A stretch of 64,000 nucleotides of DNA from Cyclina sinensis (taxonomy: Eukaryota > Mollusca > Bivalvia > Venerida > Veneridae): contig JAAONU010000016.1 of NCBI GenBank assembly GCA_012932295.1, forward strand, positions 14,858,111-14,922,110. Reading direction: 5' to 3'. The position numbers and the translations under genes were made by a program. The notes under the pieces are model-generated. The model saw nothing but the letters and a program-made list of their open reading frames with translations. It searched no databases and was not told where the DNA came from. Position 1 is the stretch's first letter; each line of letters opens with the position of its first letter. Of the stretch, positions 50,101 to 60,600 are shown one piece after another.

Positions 50101-53100
50101 TAGCAATACCACTGCCGTAAAATACAGCCGTAAGAGAAAACCCTGAAATCATGGAAATGGCTATAGAAAATAGTAACAGATTTGGTATATATATTAACTA
50201 GAGACTCTCAGCCTTTACATACATGTAAATAATTATATTTGACTGAGAGGAATTTAAGTTATGAAGCCCCAAAGAACAGCATTACTGATGCTGCAAATAC
50301 AGCCGTACGAGAAAACCCAGAAATTATGGGAAAAGGCTGTAAGTAGTACCGTACCAATATGTTATTAGTTACACCATTTTAAGATTGTCTTTTGTTAATT
50401 TGAAAATTCATATATTTTTAACAGTGCTTTAATTAACTTTAAATTAAAGCCCTGATTTTTAACAATTTTAAAAGTCCAGCCAGCCTTTATTTAAAGGAGT
50501 GATTCTTTGACTGCCAAAAACTTAAATTTTAAGCCGCCATCAAATCAAAAGGATATTTATTATAATGTAATCAAATTCGAGGAGCAGATCAGTGGTCCAG
50601 TAGTAAGACTCTGGACTGGTTACTCAGGGGTCCCAAGATCGATTCCCCGCTCCTCCGCTAACACTAATTGTATTTCGGATGAGAAGTTAAACCGAGGTCC
50701 CATGTACCAGTGCTGTACACTGAGCATGCAAAAGAACCAGGGACTTCTCTGGAATGGGATGCTTTCTGTATCTTGCACTACTCCCACAGCAAAATATAAC
50801 TAATTTCTTCAGGGGGTGTCGGTCATATGGGCAACCGGTATTGACGATAAATAAGCTTAGACAGACAGATAGATCAAATTCCATAAGTAAGGTGTATTAT
50901 TTTAATCATGCATACAGCAAGCAAAATTGTCTTCTGATTAATTTTATGCTTTGAGGTGGAGGCTTGTGATAAAACAAACAAAAAATGAGTAAAACACGAT
51001 AATATATAAACGGGATTTCTTTATATATCTTTCTCACAGTCTAAGGGAGATAATTGTTACTATAAATGGGATAATTAGTGCAAGGATCAGTTTGGAGCGG
51101 ATCAGTGGTCCAGTGGTAACGTGCTGGCCTGGTAACTCAGGGGTCCCGAGATCAAGCCCCCACTCCTCTGCTAACCTTACTAACTGCCTTTCAGATGAGA
51201 CCCTAAACCGAGGTCCCATGTATCAGTGCTGTACATTGAGCATGCAAAAGAACCAGGGTTGTCTGGAATGGGATGCTTTCTGTATCTTGCACTACCCCCA
51301 TGAATCAAAATAACTTATCTCTTCAGGGGACGTCCGTCATATTGGCAACCGGTACCATGATAAATAAGCTCAAATAGATCTTTTAGTACTAAATTTAACC
51401 ATTACTGTTGTCTGCTTATCTTGCATATTCTATATTTCTTAATCTAAACTTATCTAAAATGATTTCCAGAAAATCAGTGTTTTTTCTGGGTTTTATGTAT
51501 AATCGGGTTAATTATTTATCAAATTAAACTTACTTTACATTATCAAATCAAGCTAAATTTCTTAGGTGTTTCATACTGAATCACAATTTAAACATATATG
51601 GTTTTTTCTTTAATCTGTCTTTATTACTTTTATTACCGTATATACTCGCTTATAAGACGCATTTTTAGGAATCATATTATAAGGTTGTCGAGGGGGGAGC
51701 GTCTTATAAGCGCGTCCTTCAAGAGAAAAAAAAATCCCAACAAGAATCTGGCTTCTACAGTCAAGATTTCGGCAAGTGTTATGTACTGCAAACTGTTCAG
51801 TAACTTACCGGGGCTAAACAAAAAATAACAAGGCAAAAAATTACCATTCCTGTAGAAATTAATCAACGACTTTTAATTAGTATGAAAAGTATTGCTAGGT
51901 GTTCTTGTTTTGGTCTAACAAAGGCTTATTTCTCCTTTTTAGACAGCGTCAGCGTTACTTTCATTTCAACATCAGCCATTTTGCTATGAGTGCTAAAGCG
52001 CATCCCGGGCCGTACCGCACCGTATTAAATTATGCTCAATCGGCGTATACTACTCGTTCTTTCTTTAACATTATTTTATGTTTTTAAATAAAAGAATGTT
52101 TGGCAATAAGTTAATATTTAATTTTTTTTCAATTAAAACATCACTTTAAAAACTGTAAATCGCAATTATTGCTTCAAGTCACGCTAACAATAATGTTAAA
52201 TTCTCACATTTAAAAAACTGTGAAATTTAGTAAAGGGGTCTCACTAATGAACAGACTGTTATTTCAATGGTTCGCAGGAGTTGATAGCCGAGACCCTTTT
52301 ACTGTTAATTGTCTGGCATTGTATATTAATTATACGCCAATTAGATGCCAATTTTCAGCAATTTCTTATCGAAGAACGTAATTGTTGTATAAACACAACC
52401 AGCTTGTGATTGCCTAATTATGTCTTCTATTGATTGGTTTGAATTTGCTGATTGACAGTTCAGTATGCATGACTACCTGCTCAGACCGCAACATGATTGG
52501 ATAATATATCGATATGGGCATGTTTTATTGCTGATACTGCCTTTGGCGTTAGTGAGAAAATGGTTCGTGACTGGCAATCAAAACAAAGTTAATTGATGAA
52601 TGTGATAGCGCAGTCGGTAAAAAAAAATTCGCGGTTGAAGTTAAAAGTGAAAGGCTCGGTAAATGATACGGGAAATAGTTTACCGATCATGACTACCTGC
52701 TCAGACTGCAACATGATTGGATAATATATCGATATGGGCATGTTTTATTGCTGATACTGCCGTTGGCGTTAGTGAGAAAATGGTTCGTGACTGGCAATCC
52801 AAACAGAGTTAATTGATGAATGTGATAGCGCCGTCGGTAAAAAAAATGACGCGGTTGAAATTAAAGTGAAAGACTCGATAAATGATACGAGAAATAGTTG
52901 ACCGATCATTACTTGTGCTACAATACGATTAAGGACATTTCAGCTTGCCAAATTTTTACTGTGAAGTAGTGAAACCAATAAATTGTCATTGTTATAATTG
53001 GTAAATATGGCAATGTGATGAATTGTTAGTGCTACGGCTTGTATGATCATACCTTTAGGTAATTAAGTATTAAAAAATAATTAAAATACGGTACCGGATG

Positions 53101-56100
53101 TATACAGTTGCTGTTAATAAATGGATGTCACTGTATTTGTAGGAAGTTTTTCTTGGGGTTTAAGAAATAAAATTAATTCAGACCTTGTCAAAAATTAAAT
53201 AAAATATATTAAAATTAATTTTGTTTAAATATTTTCAAAATACCATAAACAAATACAGCAGTTGGGTTTCCAAGTGAAAGTTCAAAATTTCATGAACCCC
53301 GTGACCTCGGACGATGTGAAAATCTGACCGCGTCTTATAAGAGGGTCAATGCAAAAAGTACATATTTTCAACTCAAAGTTAGGGGTGCGTCTTATAAGCG
53401 AGAGCGTCTTATAGGTGAGTATATACGGTACTATGAGCATCTTAAATGATTTCCGGAAATTCAATGTTTCTTTCCGCATTTGCCGTAGAATCAGGCTTTT
53501 TTTTTATCAGCTAAACTTACTGATTGTCATGAAATCAAGCTTATTTTTTTTATATAAATGTTTGATATTGAAAGGAAAATAAAGCATATATAGTATTTTC
53601 AGCCATTTATCTTTGGTATTTTTTAATAAGAATGTCAAAAATGAATTCCGTAAAATCAATTTGCTGAAGTGTAAAGAATTGCACAATATTAGGGATCTTT
53701 GATCAGTCGGAAACTATTTTTCTGTTCTCTGAGAAGTGTGTAAAAATTAATGCGCCAGTCATTTTATACAGAATGATGGACTATTTGCTGATTTGGTAAC
53801 TAAAATATGAATAGACAGGCTTGAAAGTGGCTTAACATGAAAAGTAGGCAAAAATAGGAATGAGTTCAAGAAAAAAGTAGGAAAAAGTGGAAACTTGACC
53901 ACAAAAAAGTAGGAATAAATTTAAGAAACTTACCAAGAAATCTTGTATAAATTAACTCACTTTAGCAATGCAGAACATTTCAGAAAAATGGCAGTCACAT
54001 GATATAAGGGCTGTCTTACTTCAGGAGGCTCTAAGATCTTTTGTACATGCTGCTGTCAACCTGAAATTTTTGTTTTTCAATTTATCAATACAATTGAACA
54101 TTTCAAACAAACTATTAAATACAGTGAAAGTACATTTCAGTGCTGTTCTAGAGATAGAGACTGAGAACCAGGTGTTAAAATTCTTTTCTAAAATGTTGCT
54201 TAGAACAGGCTTTTTTTTAGTGCACATGAACAAGTAAATGTGGCCTGCCAGGAAAACAAAACAAAATGCAGACAAAACTTCAATTTCAGAATTCAGTCAG
54301 TCATTGGACACCAAGCAGCTCAGTGTCTTTCTCAGGAACAGCTGATGCATGCTCGATTAAAACTTTGCACCTAGATTTGTACATCTAATTCTAGTCTTCC
54401 ATCATGGAGCCAAACTCAAGTTGGTCAATGCAGATTGTTCTACCTAACCTTGTTTTGAAATCACTGACCAACTAAATTTAAAAGACACAGCAAATTAAAC
54501 ATATCTATTGGTATTATGTTCATTTTATTAAATATCTTTTAAACTGTGGTAATCAGTGATTTTGTGAATGAGAAGAATCACTTTACTCATAATTAAGGTT
54601 TTACTATAAGTATTTCTCCTCACTCATTATGCACCTATCAATGCAAACATGGATAATCAGAAACTTTTAACGAAACGAAAATCTAAAATCCTACACACGT
54701 GTCATTATTTCTTTCTGAAAAAGTGAATTCTGTACAAAGACATAACATTTCATATGAAATTTCAAATATTTCAAATAAAGGTATTCTAATCCTGGTATCC
54801 CTACCAGACCTACTGATAGGTGCATAATTCCCCCTCAGTTTTCTAGAGTGCACATCATTCACATAAAAGGCTAAATACAAGTTCAAAATGTTTTTTTTTA
54901 ACTCCAACTTACCTTTTAGGCAAGAACATTCAGCAGTTCACACACATTTAGAAAGGCACCAGCTTGCATAAGAGGTCAACAGAAGCATGTTCAAGGACTC
55001 CTTAGGAACCAAAAAACAATAGTATAACAGTATATGCCATCAGTCCTTATATCATGTAGCACATTTCATTCTGCAAAAGACTTAAACATGTTGATATATA
55101 CATTTTTTAGCTTCATTTTTATTCAAAAAGTAGGAATAGTAGGAATAGTTTTAAAAAAGTAGGAAAAAAGTAGGAAAATAGTAGGAGTATGGCAAAAAAG
55201 TAGGAAAATAGTAGGAGTATGGCAAAAAAGTAGGAAAAAGTAGGACTACTTTCAAGCCTGAATTGATGTTCACTAAAATAAAGCTGAAAACCCCTATACC
55301 CCCTTGCAAAAAACACCAGATCTGAATAGATCATACTGAATCTGCTACATTTTATAATCTTAACTGTAAAGAAAAATATCTGAAATCAGCTTAAAATCTG
55401 AAGATTCTAATCCCTAACCATAAGCATAAAAATCTGACAGCAAAAAATGTTAGTATGTTCCATTATTAACTCTTACCAAAAAGTTTTATCAATTGTAACT
55501 TTTGATTTTTCTGAAAGTACACTGTAAAATATGTTATATCAAATTCTAACACAATATGAAACATTTTCTATTTTCTATAGGGAATCCTGCTATACTTTAT
55601 TATACGACAAAATATATGTGGCTGTTATTTTTTCTCATGTAATGCATAAAAAGATTTTTCTCCATTGTTTTTGTTAGGCCTAAAATGTCAGCTTTACAGC
55701 AGTTATTACATTTCAAAGCATGATTGCAATCTTTGCTTTTTAATTAAATAAAAATAATATTTACATTGAATACCAAAAACTGCAAAAGGTGCACCAAACA
55801 TTGTAATAACGTAATTTACGTCACATTAGTAAAATGACGTCATGAGCCATCTCGAGTGGTCGTTCTTTGTATATATGTTTAATTTAACAGCATTTTTGAC
55901 GCAACATACTGTTCTTAGTTGTGATTTCCAAGAGTATGAGTCTAGAAAATTGTTATTGATGCAGTCGTAACTGTGATGCTAAACTAAAGAAAATCGGAAA
56001 CGCATGATTAGCCAAATTCCCTCGCTTTAGCCAGTGGGGTGTAAATCGTAACGGCAAGGAACCGAATGTCCGCAACTGAAGATTGTTGAACACAAAATAC

Positions 56101-57658
56101 AGTTCAAATTTTTTTCGTGATTAGAATCGAAATAATAAATACGTTTCTTTATTTTGTCGTGAATAAAATATGGGCCGTCATTCGGATGCTGAAAATTAAA
56201 AATCACTCGATTTAATTTCCTATGCATCCGAACTTCACCCATATTTTATTCACCGATGAAATACAGGAAACTATTCATAATTTCTTAAATTTATAAGCTA
56301 TCTGCATAGTTATTCAGAATATAAAGTGGTGTTAATCTAAAATGTCACACAAAACCAGTACACTTTGGACACTTTTGTGGTGTTTTAACATCTTAACTTT
56401 TTAATGGATAAAGCTGTTGTCATGAAACTCAGCAACCAACTCTTTCACCAGGAAACACTTCTCCAGGATTATAAAAGCAACTAGTCACACTTTATAGTTG
56501 AAAAATATGCGCATATTACCAAAAAGCTTCATTTTTTTTTTTTTAATCACCCTTATATCCATGTTCAAAATGACCCTGAAAAAAGAATTCAATTTGCACA
56601 TGTATTTGAACCTGTAGAAAAAAAACGTTGCCAGTCATTTTACTGTTATATGTTCATTGTGAAAAGAGGTTTCCTCGGAATGAGAATAACTGAATACTGT
56701 CAAATTTTTTCTGACTGGTCCAGACTTAAAATAAATTCACAACCTATAAAGGAAGGTATATTTTCCTCCGAGTACATTTTTAAAGTCACAACACTGACTT
56801 CTGACTTTTTTTCTTGTAATTTACACGATTTCTGAATCATGCATCTTGGTCACTTCCACCACAGTATCATTAAATGAATTATCAACACATAAAGCATTTG
56901 AACCTATGTGCCAATAGATTTCAATGAAAAAAGTCTAAAGCAAATAGCACAGGATATGTCATACAGTTTTTAATTTCATAATTTCACTGAAGCAATCTGT
57001 GAGTCATTTTATCATAGGCTGTTTAAAGTTTTATCTTGTTATATTAACATTATAAAATGCCCAACATATTAAACAGCTGGTTTGTGTTTAAATTTATTCT
57101 CCAAGGCAAATAGGGAACATCTTAGTTTGGTTTTATTGGGGTTTAACGCCAGTTTAACAGCTAAGGTCATATTCCGGCAGTCAGTCCACCTAACCAGTTT
57201 ATTAACCAATTTCTCCACAAGTGACTGACTACTTCCTCACTTGCTTCAGAGGTGAGGTACAAATGACCAATAGATCAATTATCACGGAGAAATTTTGCTG
57301 GCCCTGATAGGGATTGAACCGGGATTGTCAAGATTGACAGAAAGTGACGTTACTTGGAGAGATGTGATTTCAATTAAAAGTAACTGAAAACTAATTTATG
57401 TCGAAACTTACTGTCCGAACTGGAAGAAGGTGTTAACACAACTGATAACTGCATTTGAAACTTGTGACACAATACCCAGGTAGAACATAAACTCTGAACG
57501 GTAGGTTGCCTTTGCACTGATTGGTGTGTCTAGTTTGTAGTCCTCAAAATACTGAAATATACAAAAACATAACCTACTTGAGTAAATTACATACACACAC
57601 ACATACATACATACACACATACATGCATACAAACATACATGCATACATACATGTAAAT

Positions 57659-57689
<31 letters not shown>

Positions 57690-60600
57690 TACAGCAGAAG
57701 TTACTACAACAATTTGGATGATAAACAGTTGAGAATTTCAAGGACTCAAATAATAGAAAATCTGACAGGGGCAAATTAATAAATATTTATTTTAGATCTT
57801 TATGATGTACAAAAAACTGCCTAGCAACATCATCTTGATTTCACTTCTACATTTTACTGACCAAAAAACATAAGGAGTATCTACCAAGATTTGACTGCAA
57901 TCCCCTGGTTTTTTTACAGACAATGCATAAGTCAACTTATCTCCTTTTAAGATTTTCAACAACTGTACCTCATTTATAGCCAAACTATACTTGGAACAAA
58001 AAAGAGACTGATGAAATCAATGTTCAATCTGACTAAATTTTAACATCCATGCAAGATCTAAAATCAATCAATAAAACAGTCTGCCTACTATTTTACGACC
58101 ACTAAGCGAGTTTCCTTGAGTCCAGAGTGTAAGCAAATGCATTTCAGGCGACAGACTTAGCTAGCATTCTGAAAATGACACTATTTTCTAAGGTCCCCTT
58201 ACCATACATTTTTTCTCTGTTGAACTTTCTGAATTATGTTATGACCCATGCAAATTCACTCCAAGTCTAAATTAAGTAAGGTATAAGCTATTAACCAATC
58301 TGGCAGAGATAAACATATAGTTTAACAGCGATTTTATTTGCCATTTTGGGAAAGGATCCGGTACCAGTGGAATTGGGAAAAAATTGCGTTGTTTTTCTCC
58401 AATTTGGGAATTTTCATTAATAAGAACAACAGTATTAATTCTCCGTTGTTTCTTTAAAATTTAAACACAATTACCATCAGAAATACTAAGACTACATAAA
58501 GACTTCATTTTTCAGATTTTTGTATCGTTATATTTACTTTAATTTTTAAATTTACTTATCTTTGTGGTTAAACCTTAAAATACGATTCACTCAGAATATA
58601 TACATTTCTACAGGAAAGAATTGATTAAACTTTACAATTGAATAGTTTAAAACTGTTTGAAACAAATTACGGACACTTCGGACTTAAATTAAAATACTAA
58701 CTGTACGCAGGTTATAACACATACAACTGTATATTAAAAAGCACTGAATTTTGAAGTTGTTTTATCATTCCGTTGGTAAAAACTTACATGTTACGAGTTA
58801 TGTACATGTTTGAGATTCAGAAGTAATAAGATAAAGTTGCTCCGATAGGATCGTGTTTGCAGGCATGCTCTTATTGAAGTTTCAAAACGTGTAAAAAACA
58901 GTGGCCTTATCAATTAATACATAAATTATTAGCTGTTGATCGTCTAAACTGATCAACAAACAAGCCACTTTCAACTCAATACCTATTCAAAATGTCATGT
59001 TAATTAATAAACCAGGCAAACTGCAATGTTCCACAGCCAATCACACATAACCTTCACCTTATTTGTAAACTTCTGGTCACTTACATCAACTACAAACCGC
59101 TTATGTTTCTTTCTTTTTTTTCTGACGAAATTCTTGGATTTTTTTATTTTTTTCTGACGAAATTCTTGGATTTTTTTATCAGATTTGTCGGCATTTACAT
59201 TAACTAAAGATAGGTTGTTGTTCCATTTGCCCAGTGACAGTAAGAACCCTTTACTAAGACCTAGAGGATAAACACCTTTTTTACCAGTGCGTAACGAAGA
59301 AGTTATGAAAGTGCTGTATGCAGTTATTTCAATCAAGCAGTTTGGGAATTTTAGGTTGGCAATTGGGAAAAATGTTAGCTATTTTCGATTGGGAACGGGT
59401 CTGTTTACCGGTACCGAACACAGAAGGAAAGAAATCGCTGCAGTTATGTAATAATAAACTATTTACAGAATTAGCAGTGATAAACATGTTATTTATGCAA
59501 GTCATAAGCTATTTACCGATCTGGCAGAGATAAACATATTGTTATGTAAGGTATAAGCTATTCACCGATCTGGCAGAGACAAACATATTGTTATGTAAGG
59601 TATAAGCTATTTACGGATATGGCAGAGATAAACATGTTGTTATGTAAGGTATAAGCTATTTACCGATATGGCAGAGATAAACATATTATGTAAGGTATTA
59701 GTATTAACAGATCTGGTAGTGTTAAACATGTTGTTATGTAAGGATTAAGCTATTTACCAGTCTGGCAGTGATAAACATGTTGTAATGTAAGGTATTAACT
59801 ATTTACTGGTCTGGCACTGATAAACATGTTGTTATGTAAGGTATTAACTATTTACTGGTCCGGCAGTGATAAACATATTATGTAAGGTATAAACTATATA
59901 CCGATTTAGCAGTTATAAACATGTTCCAGGGCATCAGGATACCAACTCCATGGATGAGGAAAATGAAAAATACCATTCTATACCTGAAGTAACAAGGAAA
60001 AAAACATAGGTATTTTGAAACAAGAAGTCTTAGAAAAACTTTACACCTTTCTAAAATATCTAAAACCCTTATGAACAAAATGTTATGTTTCAATGAAAAG
60101 GTATAGAATGCAGACATTAAGTAATGTGTAAGACTTACTGGTCTATAATATGCAAAAGTAGTGACCTAGGTTCAACCTCTACACAATTCAGTGTAAACAG
60201 ATGAGAAAACAATCACATGCTATCTCCCTCATTAATGTTGTAATTAGTTTTATCCCTTACCATCAGGTCATTACAGAGGCTTAAACATGACTCTTAGATT
60301 ACAGTCAGAAGAATTTACTGAGTTTAGAACAACATTCTTAGCTTGCATTTTTAACACATTTCAAGAGTATTTCATTTCTGAAATGTTTGCTTGTCTTGAC
60401 TGCAGACTCTGGTCACTGACAATAACAGTTTTCACTGAGCTGATAGACTGGTGTGGGGGAGACAATAAAAGTTAAAACATTCAAGATCAAAGATATTCCA
60501 TCTAATATCATATAACAATATATCTGTTGAACTCTACCTGTCTCGGGGTGGTTGATCTGTTACAGGCTGTTTCTCAATGTTTGTGAACTCAACAGTCCTA

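Noticed and set aside
55119..55334. ORF of FSYFFAILLL repeats as a membrane protein
   Set aside because: It is the translation of 'gtaggaaaatagtaggag' subterminal repeats at the end of the 53816-55260 element.
57408..57774. ORFs of C/V/Y and T/H repeats beside exon 4
   Set aside because: Translation of the CA/CATA microsatellite. Only the part from 57551 down is exon 4.
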